Shown here: in pieces, positions 20,848-33,011 of the stretch
Layout: each line of letters starts with the position of its first letter
Numbering within the stretch: position 1 is the first letter of the stretch
NCBI GenBank assembly: GCA_022695795.1
Contig: MU404104.1
Coordinates: 62,001 to 126,000 of the forward strand
Direction: 5' to 3'
DNA: 64,000 nt
Source of the DNA: Biscogniauxia marginata
Lineage: Eukaryota > Ascomycota > Sordariomycetes > Xylariales > Xylariaceae
Notes under the pieces: generated by a model
The model's database searches: none
What the model was told of the DNA's origin: nothing
What the model saw: the letters and a program-made list of their open reading frames with translations, nothing else
Program-made: the position numbers and the translations under genes

Positions 20848-23800
20848 GGTGAGGCCCAGGTGTTCTGATTGTGAGTGAGGGTGAAGGTTGAAAGGGTTGA
20901 AAGTTCTGACAGAAAAGGTATATAGACCCCAGGGTTATAGGAATAGATATGGGAATTGGTTGAGAAAGGTATAATCTTGGATCATCATGGTCCCTTCGCC
21001 GGAGTGACATAAGGTATGATTGACCACAGTATGGGTCCTGCTGGGGCAGACAGTAATACTTCGGCTCGCTTTCTATTCTCGCTCGTGTGCAGATGTTAGC
21101 CTCTGTGGATGTGACCACAGGTATCGCTGCGAATCTAAAACCTGGTAACGAGGAGAGCAGCACACCTCCTAAAGTATATGCTTATCATCGAAGGCCCCTA
21201 AGCACATGACGAAATTTCCGAAAATCCTGGTGGCTGCTCGGCTCATCGGCCGGAGAGACGATTGCTGAGATGACAGGAGTTCGGTCTGCGTGTATACGTA
21301 CTCGTGCTCAGCTTTTTCGCCCCTGTAAATTATAATACGGTGATCTCTCATGATTTGGGCTTATTATTAGGGGGGTCTTGACACGACGGACAGCGAAGGT
21401 AGACGGGAAACCAAGTGATATGGATAGCCAAGACCGTCGCTGCGCCGGCCATGCAGTGAGAAAAGGCATCTGCTGTCTCTGCAACTAGGATCGATGTACT
21501 AGTACGGGCTCTCTGCGCAGTAAATCATGAGCAAGGGTCCAAAATGTACTATACATTATCAGACATTGTGGCTTGCTCCGCCCCTGCTGGTGAGGTAGAC
21601 GTGGGAGGAGGCGCCCATCCTAGCAGACCCAAGTAAGTATGTGTTGAGTGAGGTTTAGGTTACGTGTTTCGCCGTCCTTTACGAGGGTCACAGTCTATAT
21701 TACCTTTCTTGGCGTCGATCCTACATAACGCCACTAGAACCCCGTTGCGGAAACGTCTTGGCACGTTTCCCAGGGTCGTGTTTCCTATGAGGTTGCGAGC
21801 AATACGGATCGGGACCCCCACAGATGATATAGCCTTAAGCTCCACTAGCTTGTAGTTTACAAATCGAGGTCTTTGGTGGTGGGAGGAGGCTACGGCATGG
21901 TCGCCGCAGGACCCTCCGATGCTCAGCGTGGGAGCGTGGGCAATGAGCTTAAAGCTTCAGTTGCTTCAGTTACGACATTATACCAGCATCATATCATGCC
22001 GGTAGGGGGTTACCTGCCTTGTCTAGTCACTCCGTGTGACCGTTCCTGATTGACACACAAGACATCTTGATAGCAGATCTCTTGGTTGATAGCCTGTTTA
22101 GTATTTCTTGTCAAGTGTCTGAGGTTAAGGCAAAAGGAAAACAAAATCAAATCGAGTGAGACAGATATGTCTGCACGTCATATGCCGCTTGAAGATCATG
22201 CCTGCCTATTTGAGTAAGGGGGGTGGGAGCGGATTGCTTGGGAGGGGGAGCGCGTCAGGACCCCTACTTGATTAAATGGAGTGGGAATAGACTTAGACTA
22301 CGTACATACCAGGATGCTAGTCCTTAAGAGGCTGGGATTCGCTCCATCGAGGTGTGCTAGAGACATAGTGGTTAAAATCTTCAGGATCCCTATCAGCGAT
22401 CCGGAATCTGGATGATTCCATTCTTAACTGCCCAACTATTGCGGTGCCATGCCTCCCGCTTTGATCGAGGCCGAGGGCTCAGGCTTCACGCCTCAAGCAG
22501 CTAGACGGACGGCGCTTCCTCTATGCTTCACTCCATTACATACAATTCTTGAACTGCTAGAGCCGACAATATAGTGACTTGTTAGGTAAAGACATTATAA
22601 AGTTGTCGAGCAGGCCGTTGACCCTGGTTGGTATCAGGCGATTCTTGCCTCTAGCGTGTAGATATCGGGAATCCTCATTGCTGTCACGACGAAGCACCTA
22701 CTTAGCGTGTCGCGAGGTTCTAGGTAGAGCGATCCGGCACATCTATATGCTTGGCTATGAGATTCGGGCAACACTAACAGGACGATCAGCTCGGGCGGGG
22801 CCGAAAATAGTGAGTTGATCCTAGCACACAGTTCCAGCTTCAATTCGACACAAATCTAGTTAATGGGTAACAGTCGCGTAGATATTAGACCAAGCTAGAT
22901 TTTACCTGGGGGGGGCATAGATACATAGTGAGGAATAATGTACGTTGGTTGGCCACAGTCGCTGCATAGTACTTCCATACTTCCACCTCAGCAAGAATGC
23001 TTCGTGAAAGCTTCTATGTGTAATAAGATCTGCACGGACAAGGTTCCCTGTCTCGTACAAGAGGGGCTTCCTCCCAAACACGTTTCCTCAAGCTAGTTTA
23101 ACTAACGCCATAACAGACATGCTGCTCGTCATTAGACTTCAAGTAAGCAAGGTTGACAAGCAACATTTTCGGGGATGCATCATCACATAGGACGGTTTGC
23201 GCGTTTCCTCGTAACTATTTCGCTCGACGCGTACGACCCAACGCAACTACTTAACAGATGGTTGAGTATTACCGGTATGTCGAACCGCTCGTCGAGAGCC
23301 ATTTAACCTACAGCAGTACTACGTAAGTCTCGTCGGAGTATGTATCAGAGTTATATTATGAGGGATGGCGATGTAGCCGCCGCGTGTAGATCGTCCGTAA
23401 CATAGATGAAGTCGGCGGTCGGGAAGATGCCTCCGGGTGAGCAGAGTCGATTCCATCATGGCAAGCCGGCCCTGGTCCTTGAATATACCAGAAACTCATT
23501 TGCAGGCCAGCTCAATGACAGTGAAGAATCGCTGTGCGGCTGTTCTTGTGGTGCCGTAACATTAATTGCTCTCGGGCATTCCTCCCACTCAAATCAATGC
23601 GCGTTGTCTTGTCGTTTGAAAATGCCACTTCCCAATTCCGGAATGGATAGCGATATCTTGTTCAATAGCCAAGAGGGATGACGCCGCACCGCATGTCATT
23701 CAAGAGGGTTCTTTTGTCAACGTGCTCGGCACGGGTAGCGCGTCGGCACCGAGCAGCTTATAGGCTGGCCAGCCGGCGGTTGGTAGCAGGAGACTCAAGA

Positions 23801-26319
23801 GCCTGCCGCTACTCAAGTGAATTTCCCAAGTGATTCTAGAAATTCTCTCAGGTACACAGATGAACACCCAGTGCAGAGGAAGCCTCCCATCTGCAATAGG
23901 GGTGTGGGGCGGGACGGAGAGCTGGACAGAAGAAGAGTCTTAATCCGCGGAACAAGTGGGTTGAGTGATAAGATCAAAAACCAAGTGTTAGTGCAAATGC
24001 AATGCTGTGACATTGTCAAGAGCCGGATACAGACTGCGAGGTGGTCTGTAACAAGAAGGTAACGGCAACAACTGTGGGTGCATCCTTGAAACCCTGCAGC
24101 ATCGGCGTATTGCAGCGGGCAACCAGGGGGGGCAAGCTATCATTTAAATGGGGGTTGACGACAGTAGAGCGTGGGAGCGCTAGTTGGCCACGACCCAAAC
24201 CAACAACCTAGACTCCTATAGTGGTTATTCCAGAACAAACATGTGATTCGGACAGCGAATAGTATATACCAATCTTATAAACTTATATTCTATCTCCCCC
24301 GAACTATGTATATTACCGTATCTTAGGGGGTCCACCAGCTCAAGCGCTCGGAAGGCCTATACTAAGTAATAACTTCGTATAGGAGGCCTGGCCCGTTTGA
24401 TGCATGTGCTATCAACAAAGTTAAACTAGGGGTAGTTTACAATCTGTGCGACCTTCATCGGCGCTGTATCACCCATGCTTTTTCCGAGAAAATACCTGCA
24501 TAGAACGATCACGGCAGAGGGTATGCCGTAAGCCAGGATATGTCATATAAGGGGCTCGCGAGATCTCGGACAACCGACGTGGCCCTGACATTTAGATGCC
24601 AAAATAATCATATCTAAGCAAGGCACTGTTGATGGAACCGCCAGGGAAGTCAGCACGAAGGCGTGGGGGATCCCTGATCGAGGCACGCCGCTCTTCCGCC
24701 TTATACTGCATATTCCGCGCTAGAGTACGAATGAAGAACTCTCTTGAACATATTTTCGGGGCCTTACTCACAGATACTACCCCACGATGTTCTTCACTCA
24801 CGCCGGAGAGTTACTTGTTTCCCGCTACCAGAGCATGCTAGACCATGCTAGAACTGCCAGGATTAAATGCTAGGCAGCCGGTGCATGTATCTCAAGTTTA
24901 AACCAAGTACTCAGTATACTGTGACTAATTCATGCCGTCTAGCCTCGGCGAGAGACTATAGCTTATCTTTTCTTGTGCAACAATAGAAGGTCAATCTTAA
25001 TTCATCATCAACTATGTCTCGTGGCAACCTTTTTCTCCCACCCTTTCTTTTACGAGTGCCCACTATACAAGCTTAGAGGTCACAGAATAGCCCTCTATCT
25101 TGACACCATCTGTCACTCATTACGCTTAAGCATGGCAAACCCCGTTACCATTCTTAAGGCATACCTTACCTTGATCCACTTCGCCACATCAAAACCGCGA
25201 ATGTAGTAATCCAGCTTCGACAGATATTAGTGTATTAACAACACCATCGGCAGTATCTCCAGGGATCAGCTCTCATCGAGCCTCAAAACGAACTCCAAAG
25301 AGAAAAAGGGGGGGTGGAGGCTTCACACTAGAGAATGCTAGGGAATGATCAACATACGTAGTTCTTGCTCCCCTATCTCTCGTGTTCTTTCTCGTTGTAT
25401 CAGTTATATAGTATTGGTTGCTGTGAGGTGTGACATAGAGATTATGTCTAGCAGAAGCAAAAGGGGGGGAGATAATTAGTAATTTTTGGGATCGTCAGGA
25501 CTAAACATCATAATGGACAGTATAGAGAGACGATTTCAGATCGCGACTACACACCCAGGTTTGAATTATGCTATGTCCTATAAGCAGTAGGAAGCAAGAT
25601 AGTGTCACAGCATCACCTCGTAGAGCAGCTAGCGGACCATAAGTTCCTCCGTGTTGTCATAGGAAATACATATATATGTTACCGTACACGATATGTTTTG
25701 TTATCCACCTTCGTCCGGTCGGTATCAAAAGGGTGGGTCTGGACTTATTCGGGAATCGGCTCGGAGTAAGTACATACAGTTGCTTGCAGAGAGCGTTGCA
25801 TCCGGCATGCTCATTGATCGACAATCGCAAAGTGGTAGTCAAGCACGCCACAAACCCACCTCCTTGTCTGTCATTGTATCTCTAGTTCGTCTGCGTTGTG
25901 CCTGTGGCTGCAACAATATACTCATTACCACCCCCAAGGTTAGGTCCCTGAACTTTCCATTGTTCGTTAACTGTCGTGCATGTGCATTGCGTATGCTTGA
26001 AAGTGCATATTCGGTCCAGATACAGGTGTTGAGCCAGGCAACGTGCAGCAACGGTAACTTTGAAACACCGGTTAGCATGCGATGTGTATATCTCATTTCC
26101 TCGCGGCTTCACCTGTGTATACATGCTTCATTCAGATTTGTGGTAGACTTTATCCGTAAGAGAAATGAGTGACAGTGTGAAGCGTATCTAGCAGGTATAA
26201 GTATTAAGCACTCAGATTTCTCTATTCTCGGGCGAATTACTGTGATCATATCAAAAGTATAAGCCTGACCAACCTTTAGCTCGTAGAAACTACGAGAATC
26301 CATACCTAGAAATATAAAC

Positions 26320-26690
26320 CATAGAAGTAATGAGACATATCTTGTAATTATATAAGGTTTTTATATATATACCTAAATATATATTTATTTTAATAAAGTA
26401 ATAAAACAGTTATTATTTATATTTTAAAGAAATCTTTCTTATTTTATTTTAAATTAATAAATAAAAAAATTATTAATTATTAATTATTAATTATTAATTA
26501 TTAATTATTAATTATTAATTATTAATTAATTATAATTAATATAATATTATATAAATTAATTTTAAACTTTTAAATTTAATAAAAAGAAATTTATATTAAA
26601 ACTTAAATTAATACCTTTTATTTTATTAATAATAAAATTAATAAAGTAACAAAGTCGTTAATAGTGATTTTAAAGGTTAGTTTTAAATAT
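26320..26690. repeat. AT-rich block, possibly RIP-degraded repeat
   Basis: About 370 bases almost free of G and C, made of TTAATTA, TATATA and AAATTTA words. It includes the tandem heptamer at 26470-26526. Loss of nearly all C and G is what heavy RIP leaves behind, but no original element can be recognised. Confidence 0.5.
26470..26526. repeat. Tandem heptamer (TTATTAA)n, about 8 copies
   Basis: A perfect period-7 array with unit TTATTAA, about eight units long, inside the AT-rich block. Confidence 0.85.
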
Positions 26691-27324
26691 GCTTATATCG
26701 GGCCGGAATAACCTCATTCCAAGGTGTAATACCAGATATTAATAGTTTAAATCGATCGAGAATGAAAGTTTATCTTAGACAGGGCTGTTTAAGGGATTTA
26801 TCCGATCTCGGCGTGGACTCTTCAAATATGACGTTCTAGAGGGGATGTAAGTAAAGTACCTAGGTACCTGCCGTCCACGGGTGCATACTCAGAAGATTTA
26901 TGTAAGAACCGCGACAATGAGGGTTAATATAGCCTCTATCATTGAGCTATACTTCCAAGACTGCTTAGAGGTTTTTATTATATTGTGCTTACGGTCGTTT
27001 CTAGATATAGTTCACAAGAGACAAGTTTTAATATATAGAGTTAAGTGAATAAATTCTAAAAATAAGAGATTAAAACCAACCCTATACATTTTAAAACCCG
27101 AAAAAATTCGACTGTTTCAGTCTCTCCTAGTCAGATTTCGTCTCACACATTAACAGCACATTTTAAGCCTTATTAAAGAGACTTGCTCGGCATAGAAACT
27201 TGAAAATTATAACGGTTACAACACACGAAGATCGGAGAGACCTAAGGGCATGGCTGGTTGGGTATCTAGTTCCTAAAAAGAACAAAAACTTCAATACAGG
27301 TGTAGTATTGACCTTAGTTCATAC

Positions 27325-30300
27325 CTACTTAGACGCCTTAGCTCTTTTACCCCCGCCACGTCCTTTGCCTTTCCGCACGCCGACCTCCCGAACACTTCCG
27401 TGATCCTGCCCGCTACCCTCTGATGCATCGTCCACCACGTCTTCCTCCGCGTCATCCAGCGCCGGGGTATTGTTCGCCTTGCGCTTCCGTCTGCTAAAGG
27501 ATGATGCGAGCCTCTCATCCTCCACGGCAACTTCAGAAGACGAGTTATCGATCGCTGCATTCGCCCGAAGCCTGTTCACGGCTTCAACCATACGCTTACT
27601 TGCCTGGACTCTCTGTCTCGGGGCAAAAGCCTCCTTTACCCCTATGCCCAAGCCGCCTTCGAAGTACCTCGTGATATTGCTCTGGGTGCCCTCTGCCTCG
27701 CGTCTATTCATGTCCCGAACCACGGGGACGAGTACTTCGTCGGTGCGCTCCTGACTCCAGCCAATAGTGGTCATTAGAAACTGCCGCAGGCCTTCAATGT
27801 CAGGCACACCCCACTGGAATTGTTCCGGGTTGTTGTCTACATCTGGGTGCAGATATGCTTCGGATACGGCCGGATTCGGGAACCCAGGCGGCAAAAAGAG
27901 TTTTGTGCTTTGAGACTTGCGAAATTTCTTCCGAAATGTTGACGATTGGTCGGCTTCCTTAGGTCGGTTATGAACTTGGACGTCTTGCCACCAATCGCGG
28001 AACTCTGAGAGCCCGTCTCTACCAGGAAACTCTGATAAAATCTCTACTGCCGTTACAGGTCCAACTCCAGGTAGCCCTTCTGTGTAATCAGAACCTAGTA
28101 GTTGGGCGATAGAGATAAGCTGCTCCCGAGAAAGAGATAATTCCTTCTCGAGGTCACTTCCCAGATAACATTCGACGAATTTGTTGCCGTTAAACATGTT
28201 TTTGTATACTCGTGTGCCACCAAAGAGGAATATATCGGAATCGTCTGTGACTATTCCGTCCACCAGGCCGAGGTTCACGAGTTCGGCACATTGTGCCTCG
28301 GCTTCCATGGGCGCTGTGATGTACGGGATACCAAAAAACCGCAATAGAGCCTGGCATTCGGTAATCATAATTTGTGTGACTTCATCAGCGTCTCTCCGAT
28401 CCTTCTTCTGCTGCGAGCGGAGTGCTTTCAGCTCCCGTTCGTAGTCCTCCTGATTTTCTTTCTCGGGCTTGTTATTCAGTTGACTGGCGAAACGTGCATG
28501 CTCTTCGGCCTCTTCCGTCATCTGAGCAAGCAACTCTTCCTCATCCGAATCACTGAAGTCGTCATCCAAGCCCTCATTTCCGAAAATATCATCCTCAGGG
28601 CCTTCGGGGACGGGCTCAAACGCAGACTGCTTGATAGCCTGCGGTGTAGCTTCAGGTACGTCTTCAAAATCGGGCACTAGGGGTTCTTCGGCCCCCCCAT
28701 CACCAGATTCATTTGGCGGTTGCACTATCTCGACTTCCTCAAATTGAGGCTCTGGTGAAGGAGTTAGTGCAGCTTCCGAACTTGCAATATTCTCATTCGC
28801 CTGGGCGTCGCCTAGGCGTCGGGTGTTCGCAGCCTGATCTTCGTCGTCCACCGGAGGATTGGCTTCTGTCAACATAGAGGTGGGCAATGGTGGGTTTTGT
28901 AGGATTCCGGGCGACTCATCCGTCAGATTCACCGGCGATAAGGTCTTTTGTCGTAGGGGCGGCGGAGCTTCGATGAATTCTATGTCGCTCTCATCTTCGC
29001 TGTCTGACGATCCAATCTCGATGATTGCATCTTTGCGCCGCCGCCCTTCCTCCTGCAGCGCAGCCTCCCTATCTTCTTCATTGATTCTCTTCTCGCTCTG
29101 TTGCTGAGCTTTCAATGAATCACGAATGTCTATCTCGTCTAGTAACATCCATGGAGGAAGTGGTCGTGGTCCCTCATTCTCGTCTACATCCTGCAAAAAG
29201 CCCCCTGCTAATTCCTCGTTTGGTTTCGGCTCTACGTTAAGTTCGCTTTCGGAAGCATTTATTTCGGGCGCCTTCTTCTCCCTATTTGCGAATATGCTGG
29301 ACTTCCAGTCCAACTTTTCAAACGGCAGAGGCCCACCAAAGGGGTCCGTCACATTGGGAACAACTGGAGCAGCCTGCGGTCGGGAAGCCAAAGATTTCTT
29401 CTTCTTTGTAGACAATGCAGCCCGCAGATCAACTTCGCTATCGCTAGTTGAGTTACTTTCTCGGCGCTTTGAGACGGCCGCATTTGCCCTGTTATTCACA
29501 ATGTGCGCAATTATACTGCCATTCGTAGAAGTAACCGCCTTTGATTGCTCGACAGCTTTTTGTTTCCATTTAGGGATAGGGACATCCTCAAACTCTTCTT
29601 CCGTATCCTGCGTTGGAGAAGATACCCCGTGTTGGTTCCTAAGAGACATGGCAATAGCCCGATTCAGGTCCTCGTCCTCATCATGGAGCAACTCTTCGTC
29701 TCTATTTTGAGGACCAAAGTGTTCTGTGACCAGCCCTTCATCCGCGGTGTCTCCTGCGACAAAAAGCGACTCGTCATCCTCGTGAACTGCATCGTTGTCA
29801 CCTAGATTGCTTGGTAGCACAACGTGACCGTGGGATTTTGGTAGCCGATTTAAACCTTCGATCGGGACATCTTCAAAATCTTCGTCTTCCCACATATCTT
29901 CCTCTTTGGTCTGATATTGGATGTCCAGGGCATCAACATCGATGGGCTTATGTATCTCTCCGTGGTCTTTCTCTCTGCTGACAACGCCCAGCGCCCATCC
30001 ACCCTCTGCCCCGTCATTTTTCACCAAGATGTACTCACGGTCTTTTTCACCGGCGACGCGCGCGTTCACAGGCAGCGTTAGGTCTGTGCCAGTCATGCCG
30101 GCTTCTTGCATTAATCGTTGCGTCAGGTGATTCCTCTCCCGGACTCTTTCAATCTGAAACCTTGAGAAGGCCATCCTATCCGGAAACATACCATCAAGCT
30201 GTTCCTTGCTCAACCCCATCCTCAACCGGCTTCGCATTCTCGCCGCATTGAGAATGTTGTAGCGATCAGCGGGTGGCAGGCTCTTAAAGAATTCCCCTTC

Positions 30301-30975
30301 AAAGTCGATCTTGCTGAAGTCGTACAGATTGATATCCTCCCCGCTGTGGAATTGCCTTGCATATTCCTCCAGTTCCTCAATGCTCATTATGCGGGGGTCA
30401 TCAGGTCGGCCCATCCCTTCGATGCTGCCGTCTAGCTCAGGCAGATGGTAGGCATCTTGTTTGTGGAACTTCCTGCTCTTCTGCCTCTCCTTCTGGCTCA
30501 TTCCCAGTTCGTCGACATAGACCAGATTATCGAAATCCAGGATTTCCTCGGGATCTTCAGCTTCTCGCCTGCCCTCTTGTTCAAGTTGCATCCTGCGGTG
30601 ACGCTTCTCACTCTCCTCCTCGGCGATGCGCTGCATCTGGACGGCCAACAGTTTGCCCGCTGTTCGAACGGCATCCTCCCGCCGACCCTCTCTTCTTCGC
30701 TTTCGGCTCGTGATCGTCTGGCGTTTCAGGGCTGGAGCGCCGCCGTCGAATACAAAGACCGGTCGGATGCCGTACCATAGCAGCTTACATATGCGACGAA
30801 AGAAACCAACGACGTGGGAATTGCGAAGAGCATTGCCCTCCTTGTCGCGCACAGCTTTGAGAAACTGATATATCCATATCGAGGCATCGACAGCGAGACG
30901 CTTGCGGTTAAGGGTTGCAAGGTTGGTTGGTCGCGCGCAGGGTTGGATCACGGTCCAGAGGCCGTTCACACCCAT
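27325..30975 (-). CDS. RAD2: DNA repair endonuclease RAD2/XPG (ERCC5) homologue
   Basis: An intronless 1216-aa protein from ATG 30975. The N domain (1-~98) begins MGVNGLW and has the metal-binding aspartates in AVDASIW (D30) and FVFDGGAP (D77), at the same positions as in human XPG. A long acidic, low-complexity spacer (~100-800) follows, as in all RAD2/XPG proteins. The I domain (~810-940) carries PMEAEAQCAELV, IVTDDSDIFLFG and GSDYTEGLPGVGP, the remaining catalytic acids and the helix-hairpin-helix. A PCNA-binding PIP box, QSNITRYF, is at 1098-1105, and the tail is basic. The enzyme makes the 3' incision in nucleotide excision repair in the nucleus. Length and layout are normal for the family. 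It is divergent to NAA38 across a promoter with a GATAAG array. Confidence 0.97.
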   Translation of the reverse strand: MGVNGLWTVIQPCARPTNLATLNRKRLAVDASIWIYQFLKAVRDKEGNALRNSHVVGFFRRICKLLWYGIRPVFVFDGGAPALKRQTITSRKRRREGRREDAVRTAGKLLAVQMQRIAEEESEKRHRRMQLEQEGRREAEDPEEILDFDNLVYVDELGMSQKERQKSRKFHKQDAYHLPELDGSIEGMGRPDDPRIMSIEELEEYARQFHSGEDINLYDFSKIDFEGEFFKSLPPADRYNILNAARMRSRLRMGLSKEQLDGMFPDRMAFSRFQIERVRERNHLTQRLMQEAGMTGTDLTLPVNARVAGEKDREYILVKNDGAEGGWALGVVSREKDHGEIHKPIDVDALDIQYQTKEEDMWEDEDFEDVPIEGLNRLPKSHGHVVLPSNLGDNDAVHEDDESLFVAGDTADEGLVTEHFGPQNRDEELLHDEDEDLNRAIAMSLRNQHGVSSPTQDTEEEFEDVPIPKWKQKAVEQSKAVTSTNGSIIAHIVNNRANAAVSKRRESNSTSDSEVDLRAALSTKKKKSLASRPQAAPVVPNVTDPFGGPLPFEKLDWKSSIFANREKKAPEINASESELNVEPKPNEELAGGFLQDVDENEGPRPLPPWMLLDEIDIRDSLKAQQQSEKRINEEDREAALQEEGRRRKDAIIEIGSSDSEDESDIEFIEAPPPLRQKTLSPVNLTDESPGILQNPPLPTSMLTEANPPVDDEDQAANTRRLGDAQANENIASSEAALTPSPEPQFEEVEIVQPPNESGDGGAEEPLVPDFEDVPEATPQAIKQSAFEPVPEGPEDDIFGNEGLDDDFSDSDEEELLAQMTEEAEEHARFASQLNNKPEKENQEDYERELKALRSQQKKDRRDADEVTQIMITECQALLRFFGIPYITAPMEAEAQCAELVNLGLVDGIVTDDSDIFLFGGTRVYKNMFNGNKFVECYLGSDLEKELSLSREQLISIAQLLGSDYTEGLPGVGPVTAVEILSEFPGRDGLSEFRDWWQDVQVHNRPKEADQSSTFRKKFRKSQSTKLFLPPGFPNPAVSEAYLHPDVDNNPEQFQWGVPDIEGLRQFLMTTIGWSQERTDEVLVPVVRDMNRREAEGTQSNITRYFEGGLGIGVKEAFAPRQRVQASKRMVEAVNRLRANAAIDNSSSEVAVEDERLASSFSRRKRKANNTPALDDAEEDVVDDASEGSGQDHGSVREVGVRKGKGRGGGKRAKASK

Positions 30976-31553
30976 CGTGACAAAAGGACGCCAGGATTGT
31001 ATAAGCGCTGTGACTTGGAATCGGAAGGGGGTTTACTTCATGTTGACTAAGCGCTGGCTACTACTACCCAACAGCAGTTGTCGCGGGTAAGTAGGAGCCT
31101 GTAAGATAAACTTCCAACATGCTTTGTTTACCTGAAAAACGAGCATCAGCCAGGAATGATGACGATGACTCGATGCCGACGCTGGTAAGAACGCAATCGC
31201 GTCGGCGGAGGACAAGGACAAGGATAAGGATAAGGATAAGGATAAGGATAAGGATAAGGATAAGGATAAGGATAAGGATAAGGATAAGGATAAGGATAAG
31301 ATTACTAATTCCAGATAATGCAAGTCATCAATTTATAGGCTTATCGATAAGCATCTCCCCACTGCCCCGCCGTCTCTTCCCCCGCGAGTCTAATGTCTAC
31401 TAACCTTAGTTGCTACATGTAAAACAACAAAAACATCTACGACTCCCGCATTAGTTATTTTTTTTTCTTGTCTTCCACTTTCATTGGCTCCACGGCCGGG
31501 CTTCTCAGCATCTTTTGTCGCTATACTTGAATGAGTAATCCTCCCCCCTCAAC
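30976..31553. promoter_or_regulatory. Bidirectional promoter of RAD2 and NAA38
   Basis: 578 bases between two divergent housekeeping genes. The central feature is a tandem GATAAG array at 31223-31300. The NAA38 side has a T run at 31457-31465 and CT-rich sequence before the ATG. No TATA box was recognised. Confidence 0.6.
31211..31300 (+). repeat. Tandem hexamer array: 2 GACAAG plus 13 GATAAG units
   Basis: Two GACAAG units (31211-31222) are followed by 13 perfect GATAAG units (31223-31300). Each unit contains a GATAA core, the centre of GATA-factor sites, but the base before GATA is G rather than the preferred A, C or T. It is located between the divergent RAD2 and NAA38 starts. Confidence 0.9.
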
Positions 31554-32029
31554 ATGCAGGCTGTGACCGAGCAGCTCGATAGAACCGGTATGGACGCCAC
31601 GTCCGAGAAGACAGAAGCCGAGTTTTACCTAAAGTCCCTCCTCAACAGGGCGCTGCGGATTTATACCACCGACAGCCGAATGTTCATAGGAACTTTCAAA
31701 TGTACAGATACGGTGCGTGATGCCCCCGGTAACTGCGACAAGAATGCTCCGTGTCCAGAAATGGTTTACCTGATGATCCACAGCACCGTAACATCGTCCT
31801 ATCTCTCACGTACGAGTATCGACAGCCATCCCAACAGAAGCTAGCCGAGGCAGCCGCCGCCAGCTCCAGCTCAGGACAAGACACTGTCAAAGCAGACATG
31901 ACCTCGAGATACCTAGGACTAGTGGTCATCCCAGGCGAACATATTGTCAAGATGGAGGTTGAGGAATTCGTCAGCCAAGTGAAGAGTCGATCTATATGGG
32001 AGAGGAAAGATATTTATGGCAGCCGGTGA
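31554..32029 (+). CDS. NAA38: NatC N-alpha-acetyltransferase auxiliary subunit, LSM fold
   Basis: Two exons, 31554-31712 and 31784-32029, with a 71-base GT-AG intron, give 134 aa. The Sm1-like motif (SLLNRALRIYTTDSRMFIG, then the CTDT split by the intron and HRNIVL) and the Sm2-like motif (YLGLVVIPGEHIVKMEVE) form one LSM fold. This matches Naa38/LSMD1-type proteins, the small non-catalytic NatC subunit that binds Naa30 and Naa35 and helps acetylate proteins starting Met-hydrophobic. An Ala/Ser-rich insert between the motifs is common in fungal members. The splice joins CTDT directly to HRNIVL and restores the Sm1 strand, which supports the model. Another Lsm-like protein is possible, but the insert and the IPGxH motif favour Naa38. 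Confidence 0.82.
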
Positions 32030-32740
32030 AAACGTAGATAGGGGTCGATCACCTACTTAGAATATGTCTGCCAAACAGGAGGTAATCAGAGTATACCATC
32101 TAGCAAGGAGAGAAACTAGACAGTCATTTGGGCTGTTATAGTAAGTAGGCGTACTTGATAGCCCGAGCTAGGCTCTCCCTTCAGCTCCATTTTACTAATA
32201 TTTTAGTACGTCAAGCATGCAAATATACGGGCATGATAATTAGAGGAACGTAAGGTAACAGACGTTGATAGTCTTGAAGAGATTACATTTACGAAGCAAT
32301 TTCGTTCCTCTTGGAAATATTAGGTACGTATGCTAAGGAAATAACATTCACTACCTTCATGTTAGTTGGCTTTTAGCTATGAACATGTTGAACTACGTCT
32401 ATAAATATACCTAAATATATAAATATATGATATAAACACCAGACACTACTCGATATTTAATGCACCGAGGACGCCCAAGTCGTTGATATGTGGTGCTGTG
32501 CAGGCTATCGGGTTAAAACCCCTTAGCAACAATCATTGATGCTTAGAAGCATGGTATTGACATGACTTCAAAATATTGCACGCGCCAAAGTATTATTAGT
32601 AGTGAGCCATTAAAGTTCTGGTGTGAATAATTGCCCGAACCTAGAGTATAAGTCTTTGGTTAATCGCTTAGCACTAGGTCGACATCGACTTGACTTGACT
32701 TAATAATAAAGATTAAAGATCAAATACTAAAAGCATAATA

Positions 32741-32897
32741 TATAACGTACCACACAAGCGAGTGGACAAAACAAGCTCGCGGACGAAATGGTTTCCTATA
32801 TAAAATCGACTTTTTCGAAAATTCATAACTTTACTTATAAAAGTCGGAAAAATCTCGGACCTTTTTTTCTAGTTATATAACTATATAGTTTAACTAA
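32741..32897 (+). repeat. MITE left inverted-repeat arm
   Basis: Begins TATAACGTACC and contains the small internal hairpin GCGAG...CTCGC at about 32759-32780. It pairs with the arm at 33012-33168. Confidence 0.78.
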
Positions 32898-33011
32898 AAT
32901 AGAATTTAAAAAAATTAATATTAATAAACATAAAAAGAAAACGTTTAAAAACTAAAATTATAATAAAACGTATAAACCCTTTACGTATTTCTTTATATAT
33001 TTAACTTTTTT

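Larger units (their letters stand above)
20848..27324. other. 6.5-kb gene-poor region
   Basis: No gene could be supported. Open frames of 60-160 codons occur (the longest at 25693-26172) but lack family resemblance, bias or splice structure. The first ~300 bases should be the bZIP-ankyrin promoter. From about 26320 the sequence becomes very AT-rich. The 3' flank of RAD2 lies at the right edge. It looks like an old, degraded region. Confidence 0.45.

Noticed and set aside
24369..24381. Exact 13-base match to one arm of loxP (ATAACTTCGTATA)
   Set aside because: No spacer and no second arm follow; a single half-site is best explained by chance.
25693..26172. 159-codon open frame on the plus strand
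   Set aside because: No family resemblance, unremarkable composition and overlapping frames of similar length on the other strand; looks random.
31033..31323. Open frames of repeated Ser-Leu or Arg-Ile across the hexamer array
   Set aside because: They arise only because a 6-base repeat has no stop in several frames.
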